NCBI GenBank assembly: GCA_002433065.1
Contig: DJHK01000029.1
Location: 1 to 15,081 of the forward strand
DNA from: Chloroflexi bacterium UBA6622
GTDB taxonomy: Bacteria > Chloroflexota > UBA11872
Direction: 5' to 3'
DNA length: 15,081 bases
The notes under the pieces are model-generated. The model made no database searches, was not told the origin of the DNA, and worked only from the letters and a program-made list of their open reading frames with translations. The stretch's first letter is position 1; each line of letters opens with the position of its first letter. The translations under genes and the position numbers were made by a program. Below, one piece after another: positions 7,720 through 15,081 of this stretch.

Positions 7720-8409
7720 GTGAGTTCATCACACACTCGCCATATCGGCTCGTTCACCCCGTCGACCAACCGTGACAGGGTTTCCTCCATCTTGCTACAG
7801 CCACCCGACGCGCATGCGCTGCTCGTGCTGGGCCATGGTGCCGGCACACATCTCGATCACCCGTTCATGCACGGTATGGCTGATGCCCTCGGCGTGGAAG
7901 GGGTGGCCACATTCCGATACAACTACCCGTACTCAGAAGCTGGCCGGGGCGGCATGGACGCTGAGCGCGTACGACTGGACACCGTATGTGCCGCAATCGA
8001 TGCCGCGACATCTGCAGCCCCTCATCTTCCAAGATTCGCTGGCGGCCACTCCATGAGCGGTCGAATGACGACCCTGGCCGCGGCCCGGGGACGCATTGAA
8101 CACTTACACGGACTTGTCGCCTTCGCATTTCCGCTACATCGTGCCGGTCATCCGGACGACACACGGGCTGACCACCTGATCAACGTAGCGTTTCCCATCC
8201 TGTTTGTATCAGGTGTTCGGGATCGGCTCGCCAATACCAACTTGTTAACAGACGTGATCGCCTCGCTGAATCAGCCAGCCGCTCTGGAGTTGATCAAAGA
8301 TGCTGACCACGGATTCCAGGTACCGAAACGATCGGGACGAACCCACCAGGACATCGTAAAAGAAGTCGCTCGGATCACCGCTGACTGGATATTGGCTCAA
8401 ACGACGTGA
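7720..8409 (+). CDS. Alpha/beta-hydrolase, KANL3/Tex30 or dienelactone-hydrolase-like
   Basis: A 229-residue single-domain hydrolase. The oxyanion segment GHGAGTHLDHPFM (38-50) is followed by the strand ATFRYNYPYSEAGR. The nucleophile is S111 in GGHSMSGRM, the acid is probably D168 (SGVRDRL) and the base H197 (DADHGF). The layout resembles the bacterial KANL3/Tex30-like family of small hydrolases, whose substrates are mostly unknown. The nucleophile elbow reads G-H-S-M-S, with Ser113 where relatives I know have Gly. GTG 7720 is preferred because no other start follows the in-frame TAA at 7678 and GGGA lies just upstream. It stands alone, convergent with phoU 43 bases away, and has no evident functional link to either side. 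Confidence 0.83.
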   Translation: MSSSHTRHIGSFTPSTNRDRVSSILLQPPDAHALLVLGHGAGTHLDHPFMHGMADALGVEGVATFRYNYPYSEAGRGGMDAERVRLDTVCAAIDAATSAAPHLPRFAGGHSMSGRMTTLAAARGRIEHLHGLVAFAFPLHRAGHPDDTRADHLINVAFPILFVSGVRDRLANTNLLTDVIASLNQPAALELIKDADHGFQVPKRSGRTHQDIVKEVARITADWILAQTT

Positions 8410-8452
8410 GCGTCACCGACATTGTCAACTACCTTGATTCTTCCCGACTGAG

Positions 8453-9169
8453 CTACTCAGAACCCCCACCATTTTTATCCGTGTCGCTATCCAGGCCCAC
8501 ATCAGACCAGCTCTGCCCTTCAGTGGCAATCAGACCTGTCGACAGATATATGACGCGCTCGGCGATATTGGTTGCTCGATCCGCCACGCGTTCGAGATTA
8601 TGGGACACCCACATCAACAGAGTGGCCCGCTCGATATTTCGGGGATCCTGAAGCATGTATGTAACGAGTTCTCGAAACACCTGTTCATTCAACTGGTCAA
8701 CCTGATCATCGTCCTGCCAGACCTCTCGGGCGATTTCATCATCACGAGCATTCAACGCGGTGAGGCTACGGCGCAGCATATTGACCGAGATGTCAGCCAT
8801 CCGTGGAATGTCTATCAGCGGCTTAAGCGGCGGCTGATCTCCCATCCGAACACTAATCTTCGCAATCCCCTCAGCATAGTCACCAATTCGCTCAAGCTCT
8901 GATGCAACCTGCAATCCGGTGACAATCATTCGAAGATCACCCGCCATCGGTTGCTGACGGGCAATCACATCAATGCAGAATTCTTCAAGTTCATGTTGAC
9001 GAACATCAATCTCATCGTCATCAGCAATGACTTGTTGGGCCAGTTCAAGATTCCGATCACTGAGAGATTGAACGGACCGATGAATCGTCTTTTCCACGAG
9101 ACTCCCGATCAACAATACTTCGTCCTGAATGTGCTTCAGTTGCTCCTCAAATCCAGCTCGCGGGGGCAT
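8453..9169 (-). CDS. phoU: Phosphate transport regulator PhoU
   Basis: A 238-residue all-helical protein with two three-helix PhoU domains. Each carries the metal-binding E-R-x-x-D type motif: E93-D97 (ELERIGD) and E193-D197 (NLERVAD), numbered from the chosen start. PhoU links the Pst transporter to the PhoR kinase and damps the Pho response when phosphate is ample. The frame also has a TTG at 9175, but the Shine-Dalgarno GGAAGGAGA directly abuts it, whereas ATG 9169 sits seven bases after AGGAG; I therefore start at 9169. It is last in the pst operon, 15 bases after pstB. The C-terminal tail (from about 220) is acidic and glycine-rich. Confidence 0.95.
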   Translation of the reverse strand: MPPRAGFEEQLKHIQDEVLLIGSLVEKTIHRSVQSLSDRNLELAQQVIADDDEIDVRQHELEEFCIDVIARQQPMAGDLRMIVTGLQVASELERIGDYAEGIAKISVRMGDQPPLKPLIDIPRMADISVNMLRRSLTALNARDDEIAREVWQDDDQVDQLNEQVFRELVTYMLQDPRNIERATLLMWVSHNLERVADRATNIAERVIYLSTGLIATEGQSWSDVGLDSDTDKNGGGSE

Positions 9170-9184
9170 CGACAATCTCCTTCC

Positions 9185-10009
9185 TTAACCAAATCGTCCG
9201 GTGATGTACGCCTCAGTGCGATCGTCCGAGGGGGTCGTAAAGATACGTTGAGTTTCGTCATGTTCCACCAGCACACCGGCCCCTGCCTCACCCAACGTGA
9301 AGAAGGCAGTACGGTCGGACACACGAGCGGCTTGCTGCATGTTGTGCGTCACAATCACGATCGACAAATCCTCACGCAGTTCACGCATTAAGTCCTCAAT
9401 GCGGGTCGTAGCTATCGGATCCAGCGCCGAACAAGGCTCATCCATCAGTAAAACCTCGGGCTGAACCGCCAGCGCCCTGGCAATACAGAGTCGCTGCTGC
9501 TGCCCTCCGGATAACGCGAGGCCACTCTTCTTCAGATCGTCCTTCACCTCATCCCACAACGCCGCGCGCCGTAAGGACGTTTCTACAATTTCGTCCATCG
9601 AACCCTGATAACGGTTCACTCGTGGGCCATATGCCACGTTGTCATATATTGACTTTGGAAAAGGGTTCGGCTTTTGAAACACCATCCCGACCTGTCGCCG
9701 AATTTCCACTGGATCAACTGAACGATCGTTGACATTGGTCCCACGAAACATCACGTCGCCTTCAATTCTCGTGCCAGGTATTAGTTCGTTCATACGATTA
9801 AAACAGCGAAGGAACGTGCTCTTGCCGCAGCCAGACGGCCCGATAATGGCCGTAATCTTGCGATCCGGCATTTCAATGCTGACATCCTCAATAGCCAAAA
9901 ATTTGGCATACCAAAAACTCAAGTGGGTGGTCGCCAGAATTGCCCCCCCATCCCTTTGATCGACATTGGCGACATCTTTGGCCTGATCGCCAACTCGAAG
10001 ATTGATCAC
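9185..10009 (-). CDS. pstB: Phosphate ABC transporter ATP-binding protein PstB
   Basis: A 274-residue ABC ATPase that powers PstC-PstA at the inner face of the membrane. Walker A GPSGCGKST at 57-65, Q-loop Gln112 in VFQKPNPFP (typical of PstB), signature LSGGQ at 166-170, Walker B LLMDE with E191 catalytic, and H-loop His222 (THNMQQ). About 20 residues precede the usual PstB start, normal for many relatives. The GTG at 10009 overlaps the pstA stop by four bases (GTGA) and is preceded by GAGGAGG, indicating translational coupling. Confidence 0.97.
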   Translation of the reverse strand: MINLRVGDQAKDVANVDQRDGGAILATTHLSFWYAKFLAIEDVSIEMPDRKITAIIGPSGCGKSTFLRCFNRMNELIPGTRIEGDVMFRGTNVNDRSVDPVEIRRQVGMVFQKPNPFPKSIYDNVAYGPRVNRYQGSMDEIVETSLRRAALWDEVKDDLKKSGLALSGGQQQRLCIARALAVQPEVLLMDEPCSALDPIATTRIEDLMRELREDLSIVIVTHNMQQAARVSDRTAFFTLGEAGAGVLVEHDETQRIFTTPSDDRTEAYITGRFG

Positions 10010-10902
10010 TGGAGCCTCCTCTGCATCCGATATCTCAAGAACACTGCCAATGAATTCGCGATAAGCAACACCATCAGCAAAACACAGATCCCGCCAGCCG
10101 CAAGATACGCGAAATCCTTTTGTGGGAGCGACACCCAGTTAAAGATCTGAATTGGCAGAACCGTAAACAAATCCATAGGTCCCTGCGGATCAAAGGCAAT
10201 ATATGTCAGGGCGCCAATCGTTATCAGGGGCGCCGTCTCACCGACTGCCCGAGCCAAAGCAAGAATAGTTCCGGTCAAAATTCCTCCCGCCGCCGCGGGC
10301 ACCACAGTACGTCGAACCATCTGCCACCGGGTGGCTCCCAGAGCAAAGGCTCCTTCTCGCAATGAATCAGGCACCGCCCGGATAGACTCTCGTGAGGCGA
10401 CGATGATTAAGGGCAAAATCAGCAACGACATTGTCATGGATCCGGCCAGAATGCTCCGGCCCAACGAGAACCACCGAACAAACAGCCCAAGGCCAAGCAA
10501 GCCATACACCACACTCGGAACACCAGCTAGATTCGCAATGTTTAACTGGATGAAACGGGTCACCCAATTTGCAGGCGCGTATTCCTCGAGGTAAATCGCT
10601 GCACCCACCCCGATGGGAAAGGCCAAAATCGCCGTCAACCCGAGCATCCAGAGGGTCCCCAACAACGCTGATCGAAGACCGGATTGGTCAGGAAATCTCG
10701 ACGGATAACTCGTGAGAAAGTGGGCGTCGACCTGGTTAACCCCATCGGCAAAAACATCGATAAGCAACGCCGCGAGCAGGACGATCCCAAGCACGGTTGA
10801 CCCGATGGTCAGCGCATAAAACATTACCCCGAAAACTCGGCGACGTGTCCGTGCCTGAGCGTGTCCACTGTTGCTCACCATCGTGGGATCACCGACTGTC
10901 AC
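10006..10902 (-). CDS. pstA: Phosphate ABC transporter permease PstA
   Basis: A 298-residue membrane permease with about six transmembrane segments, the first near 26-50. The cytoplasmic EAA loop, which contacts PstB, is LREGAFALGATRWQMVRRTVVPAAAGGI split over about 181-208; ARAVGETAPL (217-226) follows, as is typical of PstA. It pairs with PstC to form the phosphate channel. GTG 10902 overlaps the pstC stop by four bases (GTGA), with GAGAGG about seven bases upstream. An in-frame ATG at residue 8 is a less likely start. Confidence 0.96.
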   Translation of the reverse strand: MTVGDPTMVSNSGHAQARTRRRVFGVMFYALTIGSTVLGIVLLAALLIDVFADGVNQVDAHFLTSYPSRFPDQSGLRSALLGTLWMLGLTAILAFPIGVGAAIYLEEYAPANWVTRFIQLNIANLAGVPSVVYGLLGLGLFVRWFSLGRSILAGSMTMSLLILPLIIVASRESIRAVPDSLREGAFALGATRWQMVRRTVVPAAAGGILTGTILALARAVGETAPLITIGALTYIAFDPQGPMDLFTVLPIQIFNWVSLPQKDFAYLAAGGICVLLMVLLIANSLAVFLRYRMQRRLQ

Positions 10903-11855
10903 TCGTATGCCTCTCGATACCGACGAACCAGCAGATCACTCAAAACGTTCATGATGAAGGTGAGAACAAACAGCAACGTTCCAACCGCAAAAATCGTCCG
11001 ATACTCGATCGTGTCCTGTTGGGTATCACCAAGACTCACCTGAACAATGTATGCCGTCATTGTCTCCATGGATGAAAGCAAGTCGAACCCCATCTTGGGC
11101 TGCAGGCCAGCTGCAATCGCCACAATCATGGTTTCGCCAATAGCTCTCGAGATCGACAAGATAACCGCCGCAAGGATCCCCGATAGCGCACCTGGAACCA
11201 CCACCCGGGTAATGACTTCCAGCTTGGTCGCCCCAAGCGCGTAGGCACCTTGACGGAGGTCTCGAGGAACAGCGCGGATCGCATCCTCGCTGATGGACGC
11301 CATCATGGGGAGAATCATGAATCCCATCACAATCCCTGCACTGGCCACATTGAAGATTTGGGTTTGTGGAAATATCCCCCTCAGAATTGGGGTCACAAAC
11401 TGTAGGGCGAAGTATCCGTATACAACCGTCGGAATCCCGGCCAACACCTCAAGAATTGGTTTCACCACGCTACGGACTCGCCCAGGCGCATACTCACTGA
11501 GGAATATCGCCGTCAATAAACCGACAGGCACCGCCACCACAATGGCCACAAGTGCCACAGCCACCGTTCCATTCACCAGCGGCAACACGCCGAAATTCTG
11601 GGAGGCAAATAGCGGCGTCCACCGGGTACCTGTTAAAAAATCAAGAATCGGGACCTCACCAAAAAACTGGACAGTCTCGCCCAACAAGGTGATCACAATT
11701 CCCGTAGTCGTCAGCACCGACACCGCCGCACACGCGAATAGCACCCAATGGACCGTCCGTTCAACGAGTACACGTTGACGACGGGACCCACCCCACTTGG
11801 ACGGTTCCCGAGAGCTAGCGGAGTTCTTCAAAGCAAACCTGGGTCGTAATTCCAC
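10899..11855 (-). CDS. pstC: Phosphate ABC transporter permease PstC
   Basis: A 318-residue permease. A basic cytoplasmic N-terminus (1-35, rich in Arg) precedes the first membrane segment (about 36-58); further segments lie near 93-120, 140-160, 170-190, 226-248 and 287-310. The EAA loop is at about 200-226 (RQGAYALGATKLEVITR), followed by SRAIGETM. GTG 11855 has only a poor Shine-Dalgarno (TAGG). A nearby ATG (11857) is out of frame and closes after nine codons. Translation may therefore be weaker than for pstS. The gene is separated from pstS by 178 structured bases. Confidence 0.95.
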   Translation of the reverse strand: MELRPRFALKNSASSREPSKWGGSRRQRVLVERTVHWVLFACAAVSVLTTTGIVITLLGETVQFFGEVPILDFLTGTRWTPLFASQNFGVLPLVNGTVAVALVAIVVAVPVGLLTAIFLSEYAPGRVRSVVKPILEVLAGIPTVVYGYFALQFVTPILRGIFPQTQIFNVASAGIVMGFMILPMMASISEDAIRAVPRDLRQGAYALGATKLEVITRVVVPGALSGILAAVILSISRAIGETMIVAIAAGLQPKMGFDLLSSMETMTAYIVQVSLGDTQQDTIEYRTIFAVGTLLFVLTFIMNVLSDLLVRRYREAYE

Positions 11856-11921
11856 ATTGAGGCCTATGTTGCCGTTTCATCGCGATTCCGACGAATCCCG
11901 AAAACTTCCGTAAACCTCTGC

Positions 11922-11946
11922 GGCTGCCGGCCTTACGCCGGCAGCC
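11922..11946 (-). other. 10-bp stem-loop between pstS and pstC
   Basis: GGCTGCCGGC (11922-11931) and GCCGGCAGCC (11937-11946) are perfect complements with a five-base loop. In the pst transcript it lies about 90 bases after the pstS stop and 66 before the pstC start. No run of U follows it, so it is not a classical terminator. It more likely stabilises the pstS 3' end after processing or causes partial attenuation, giving more pstS than pstCAB, as is usual for ABC importers. Confidence 0.65.
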
Positions 11947-11980
11947 CGAAGAGGATGAAAGCTCACACACGCAGCAGGTC

Positions 11981-11995
11981 GGGGGGAGGGGGAGG
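11981..11995 (-). other. Pyrimidine tract in the pstS-pstC gap
   Basis: The plus strand reads G6-A-G5-A-GG, so the pst transcript carries an almost pure C tract about 40 bases after the pstS stop and upstream of the stem-loop. It could load Rho or, as DNA, form a G-rich structure in the template strand. Function is not established. Confidence 0.4.
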
Positions 11996-12033
11996 TATAC
12001 ACCCAATACGCGGTGGGCCGTAGTAAACGATGG

Positions 12034-13140
12034 TTAGGCTCCAGCTTCCCATGCTGCAAGAACCGAGTTCGGCGAAGACGTCGTACCCTCGAGAGCCGTA
12101 ATGGTGCCGGTCTTACGACTCTTGAATCGCTCAAGTGCCATCTGGTACATCTTCTCGGGTAACTGCACGTAGCCTACCGAAGGGGCCAGGCCGGACGCAT
12201 TGTTGAGGTAGAAGTCGATGAATGTCTGAACTTCCGGACGCTCGGCTGCAACGGGACTCACATAAATGAAGACGACACGAGACAGCGGAGAGTATGCGCC
12301 ACTAAGCACGTTTGCTTCCGTTGGAGACACCGGTCCGTTGCCGCCATCGACTTTCAAAGCCTTAAGAAGGTCCTTGTTCTGCTCGTAGTACGCCAGACCA
12401 AAAAACCCAATCGCGTTTACGTCGCCAGACACACCCTGAACAAGCACATTGTCGTCCTCGCTCGGCGTGAAATCACCTCGGCTAGCACCCTCAACGCCAT
12501 TGATCTTTTTGGTGAAGTAGTCGTACGTACCTGAGTCCGTACCAGGCCCATACATCACCAACTTGTTACCGGGCAATCCGGCGCGAACCTGGTCCCAGGT
12601 CGTAACCTTCTCCTCGGCCTCCGGCGCCCACATCGCCTTCAACTCTTCGACAGTGATTGAGTCACCAATTGCCGTGTTCTTTGGATTCACGACTACCGCG
12701 ATACCGTCAACGGCAACCGGAAGCTCGATGTACTCAATTCCATTCTCAGCACAGACCGTTTCTTCTTTAGATTTAATGAACCGGGATGCGTTGGTGATAT
12801 CGGTTTCTCTGACGCAGAACTTCTTAAAGCCGCCACCGGTCCCGGAGACCCCGACGGGTACTCGTACGTCAGGGAACTTCTTCGCAAACTCTTCGGCGAC
12901 CGCAGCCGAAATCGGACCTACGGTGCTTGACCCATCAATCAGGATTGTCCCGGCTATCGGCCCTAGCGGCGGGGTCACGTCAACAATCTTCTTGCCTGAT
13001 TTTTCGACAGTCTTCTCGGCCGAAGATACCTCGGTCACGACACCGGTATCACCGCAAGCGGCAAGCACAACAGTACCTCCTACAGCCACGGCTCCAACTC
13101 CGCCAATCTGTAGGACCTGCCGACGACTCTTTAAATTCAA
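12034..13140 (-). CDS. pstS: Phosphate-binding lipoprotein PstS
   Basis: A 368-residue solute-binding protein that captures phosphate for PstCAB. The N-terminus has a twin-arginine type leader (K-S-R-R-Q-V-L-Q) with a hydrophobic stretch, ending in the lipobox LAAC with Cys29, so it is probably exported folded and lipid-anchored. Phosphate-binding segments of the family are visible: DGSSTVGP, SGTGGGFKKFC, ITNASR and GPGTDSGTYDYF. The frame is open to a TTG at 13233, but that has no ribosome site and would put 31 extra residues before the leader. AGGAAGGA (13153-13160) points to the TTG at 13140, or a CTG at 13143, as start. Downstream of a Pho box-like element; first gene of the pst group. 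Confidence 0.93.
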   Translation of the reverse strand: MNLKSRRQVLQIGGVGAVAVGGTVVLAACGDTGVVTEVSSAEKTVEKSGKKIVDVTPPLGPIAGTILIDGSSTVGPISAAVAEEFAKKFPDVRVPVGVSGTGGGFKKFCVRETDITNASRFIKSKEETVCAENGIEYIELPVAVDGIAVVVNPKNTAIGDSITVEELKAMWAPEAEEKVTTWDQVRAGLPGNKLVMYGPGTDSGTYDYFTKKINGVEGASRGDFTPSEDDNVLVQGVSGDVNAIGFFGLAYYEQNKDLLKALKVDGGNGPVSPTEANVLSGAYSPLSRVVFIYVSPVAAERPEVQTFIDFYLNNASGLAPSVGYVQLPEKMYQMALERFKSRKTGTITALEGTTSSPNSVLAAWEAGA

Positions 13141-13237
13141 CAGTGTTCGTGTTCCTTCCTGCTGACACTCAAAAACATGAGAAAAGGTAATAATTAACCG
13201 ATGCGAATGTATGCCAGACCGATCAACCCTCAAGGCA

Positions 13238-13281
13238 GCGAGTTAAACAGAACTTAAACGTTCCGTGAAAGTTGGCTGAAC
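13238..13281 (-). promoter_or_regulatory. Candidate Pho box upstream of pstS
   Basis: On the minus strand four contiguous 11-base units begin GTTCA, TTTCA, GTTTA and GTTTA, at 13281, 13270, 13259 and 13248 respectively. An 11-base period with a conserved (G/T)TT(C/T)A head is the architecture bound by PhoB/PhoP dimers. The block lies about 100 bases before the pstS start. A CATACAT at about 13214 is a possible -10 element, and TTGAGG (13233) a poor -35. It would let the PhoB encoded upstream activate pstSCAB-phoU. Confidence 0.6.
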
Positions 13282-13342
13282 GAGACTGTCTAAAAAACAG
13301 GGGTAGGCCTACGAGAACTGATGACAATTTCGAGAACTTGAA

Positions 13343-14752
13343 TCAGGAACTTTTCTCCTGATCGTGAGCCGCATGTAAGGGAAGCGTCAAAACAAAGGTC
13401 GAGCCATGCCCCCGACCAGGTGACTCGACCCAAATCCGACCTCCATGTTGACGAACCGTATGTCGAGCAATAGCCAGCCCCAGGCCGGATCCTGAACCGC
13501 TCCGAGAGGCATCCGCCTTGTAGAACCGCTCAAACACTCGCTCCCGCTCACCTGGATCCAAACCCTGACCGGTGTCAACGACACGCACGACCGCATCTTG
13601 ATCGAGTCGTTCGACAATCACCGAGATGGTTCCACCCGGCGAAGTGAACTTTATTGCATTATGAACCAGGCTCATCACCACCCGACCCATTCGGTCCGTA
13701 TCAGCCTCAACAGGCAGATGTTCCGGGAACTGCGCAATTTCAAGCTGCAAATCATTACGCACCGCCTGCGGTCGCAGGCGTTCAGCCGTAGACCCAACAA
13801 CCATGTTCAAATCCACTTTTTCCAACGCGAGATCTGCCATGCCGGACTCAATCCTGGCGAGATCCAGCAGCTCAGTAATGATCTGGCCTAGTCGATCCGT
13901 TTCGACAACGATTCGACGAAGAAAGTCAGCACGGGTCTGCGGATCATCGACTGCCCCTGCCTCCAACGTCTCTACCATGGCACGGAGCACCGTGACTGGA
14001 GTCCGCAATTCGTGCGACACATTGGCAACGAAATCACGCCGGATATTTTCAGCCTGTCGCAACTTAGTTAGATCACGAAGCAAGACCAGACGCTGCCGAT
14101 CATCCCGGCGGCCTAACGGGACAACCACCCCATGAACTTCCCTGTTTGTCGCATCAATGGTGAATAGACGACTCGCGGATCGATCTCGGGAAGATTCTTG
14201 AATGAGTTCGACCAGATCGATGTCTCTGAGCCCGTTGGCAAGGCTTACCGAGCCTTCCAGCCTCGGCGTCACGTCAAGCAACTCTCCAGCTGCACGGTTG
14301 ACAAGGCTCACAGTGTCCTCAGACTCGACAATCACAACACCATCCGTCATCGAATCAAGTACTGCTTCGAGACGGGCATGCTCACGTTCCAACGAGTCCA
14401 AGTCTTGATAAAACACCGACGTAAAGTCGGCCAAACTCTGGCCAAGCGCCCGTGACTCTGGTCCACCGAGCATCGGAATCGAAGGCATTTGGCCCCGTGT
14501 GGTCAGAGTACGGATCGTGCGTTCCATGGATCCCAGAGCTCGAATATCGCTAGAGACCACGATCATGGCTAGCGCACCCGAAACAGCAGCTCCCAGAAAT
14601 GACAAGGCCGCAAACGGAAAAACAAGTGCTTCACGTTCGCCCGGATCAATCCGACCACCAACAACCAGACCAATGAAAACGCTACACGCAATAAACCCGA
14701 CAAATGCAACGACCCCCAGGCGGAACCTCAGACCACCTCTCGACCACATCAC
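13343..14752 (-). CDS. phoR: Phosphate sensor histidine kinase PhoR
   Basis: A 469-residue membrane sensor kinase that phosphorylates PhoB under phosphate limitation. Two hydrophobic segments (about 11-32 and 43-66) enclose a very short external loop, so it probably does not sense phosphate directly but reads the Pst-PhoU state. A linker with HAMP-like helices (67-125) and a PAS domain (about 125-230) follow. The dimerisation/phosphoacceptor box has His247 (NVSHELRTP). The ATPase domain shows N365 (VHNAIKFT), the D393-G-G box (DTGQGL), the F box (FERFYK) and GSGLGLA at 421-427. GTG 14752 overlaps the phoB stop; an ATG at 14749 is equally possible. The gene ends 202 bases before pstS. Confidence 0.95.
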   Translation of the reverse strand: MMWSRGGLRFRLGVVAFVGFIACSVFIGLVVGGRIDPGEREALVFPFAALSFLGAAVSGALAMIVVSSDIRALGSMERTIRTLTTRGQMPSIPMLGGPESRALGQSLADFTSVFYQDLDSLEREHARLEAVLDSMTDGVVIVESEDTVSLVNRAAGELLDVTPRLEGSVSLANGLRDIDLVELIQESSRDRSASRLFTIDATNREVHGVVVPLGRRDDRQRLVLLRDLTKLRQAENIRRDFVANVSHELRTPVTVLRAMVETLEAGAVDDPQTRADFLRRIVVETDRLGQIITELLDLARIESGMADLALEKVDLNMVVGSTAERLRPQAVRNDLQLEIAQFPEHLPVEADTDRMGRVVMSLVHNAIKFTSPGGTISVIVERLDQDAVVRVVDTGQGLDPGERERVFERFYKADASRSGSGSGLGLAIARHTVRQHGGRIWVESPGRGHGSTFVLTLPLHAAHDQEKSS

Positions 14753-15081
14753 CCCACAAACCGATAGCCGACACCGCGGACCGTCTCGATTCGAGTCGGG
14801 GTCGAGGGATCAGATTCAATCTTCCGTCGCAGTCCGCGAATATGGACGGGGACAGTACGTGTGTCGCCTGTATACGCATAGCCCCAGACATGTTCGAGAA
14901 GTTGGGTCGCGGAATAGACACGTTCACGGTTTCGCATCAGAAATTCCAGAAGATCAAATTCCTTTGGCTTTAGCTGGATCGGCTTTGCATTCAACGCCAC
15001 CTGCCGAGTCTCGCGCGAGAGGCTGAGGCCGCCGAACTCAATCATGTCACGAGCCGGCCCATCTGCCTGGTTCATTTCCTG
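14749..15081 (-). CDS. phoB: PhoB-type response regulator, DNA-binding domain, 5' end missing
   Basis: The frame stays open to the right edge, so only the last 110 codons are present; the ATG at 15075 is internal, because sense codons continue before it. The visible part is an OmpR/PhoB winged-helix domain: LKPKEFDLLEFLM, then the recognition helix region TVPVHIRGLRRKIE, then the wing ETVRGVGYRF. The receiver domain with the phospho-accepting Asp lies outside the window. The stop overlaps the phoR start, so the two form a coupled two-component pair. Naming as phoB rests on the OmpR class plus the phoR-pst neighbourhood. Confidence 0.9.
   Translation of the reverse strand, partial: QEMNQADGPARDMIEFGGLSLSRETRQVALNAKPIQLKPKEFDLLEFLMRNRERVYSATQLLEHVWGYAYTGDTRTVPVHIRGLRRKIESDPSTPTRIETVRGVGYRFVG

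Noticed and set aside
7553..7723. A 56-codon frame ending at the hydrolase start
   Set aside because: No ribosome site before its ATG, no recognisable features, and its overlap with the GTG start may be chance in a GC-rich gap.
11293..11778. A 161-codon plus-strand frame opposite pstC
   Set aside because: Antisense shadow of a membrane protein gene; composition is an artefact of the opposite strand.
12563..13165. A 200-codon frame on the plus strand opposite pstS
   Set aside because: It lies wholly antisense to a clearly conserved PstS, has the low-complexity Ser/Thr/Pro composition of a shadow frame and no ribosome site.
13291..13320. GTAGGCCTAC palindrome followed by a T6 run after phoR (minus strand) as an intrinsic terminator
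   Set aside because: The palindrome has no room for a loop without reducing the stem to about three pairs, and the T run is offset by several bases.
14499..15026. A 175-codon plus-strand frame opposite the phoB/phoR junction
   Set aside because: Both minus-strand genes are unmistakable and overlap in the coupled way usual for two-component pairs.
1..15081. CRISPR array, tRNA, rRNA or insertion sequence
   Set aside because: No regularly spaced repeats, no cloverleaf-like segment, no transposase and no terminal inverted repeats were seen on either strand.

Overview
The window is a stretch of bacterial chromosome with three blocks of different character: a sugar-acid type catabolic block (1-7403), a small alpha/beta-hydrolase gene (7720-8409), and a complete phosphate-starvation locus read leftwards from the right edge (8453-15081). 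The catabolic genes are GC-rich. The phosphate locus is of middling GC. The large gene at 671-3763 is visibly poorer in GC than its neighbours (sample 60-base lines hand-counted at 30-58% against 72% for one enolase-gene line). The PstS protein carries a twin-arginine type leader with a lipobox, and most starts in the phosphate locus are GTG or TTG. The mix of enolase-superfamily, Gfo/Idh/MocA and TIM-barrel isomerase genes would suit a heterotrophic Chloroflexota (for example a SAR202-like lineage), but this is a weak guess and an actinobacterium or another phylum is not excluded.

Left block. The window opens inside an RraA-like / 4-hydroxy-2-oxo-acid aldolase gene (+). After it comes a 1030-residue fusion of a PLD-type nuclease domain, an SF2 helicase and a DUF3427 C-terminus (+). 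Then follow a mandelate-racemase-group enolase-superfamily dehydratase (+) and, convergent to it and only 11 bases away, a leftward pair: a TIM-barrel sugar isomerase/epimerase followed by a Gfo/Idh/MocA oxidoreductase. The aldolase, dehydratase, oxidoreductase and isomerase make sense together: sugar-acid dehydratases produce 2-oxo-3-deoxy-4-hydroxy acids, which resemble the substrates of the aldolase family. The helicase-nuclease does not belong to this chemistry and looks inserted. It is flanked by an imperfect 13-base direct repeat and preceded by a perfect 12-bp hairpin that ends six bases before its ATG.

Right block, all on the minus strand in the order phoB (cut by the right edge), phoR, pstS, pstC, pstA, pstB, phoU. 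The sensor kinase PhoR and regulator PhoB overlap at their junction. A 202-base gap holds what looks like a Pho box, four contiguous 11-base units upstream of pstS. pstS is separated from pstC by 178 bases that contain a pyrimidine tract and a 10-bp perfect stem-loop, probably setting a high pstS to pstCAB ratio. pstC/pstA and pstA/pstB overlap by four bases (GTGA), and phoU follows 15 bases later with a strong ribosome-binding site. Together these genes sense low phosphate (PhoR, PhoU, Pst complex), activate transcription (PhoB) and import phosphate (PstSCAB).

Nothing here is a clearly new multi-gene system. The best candidate for unusual biology is the isolated helicase-nuclease gene with its hairpin leader and island-like setting, which could be a single-gene DNA-defence or repair factor.
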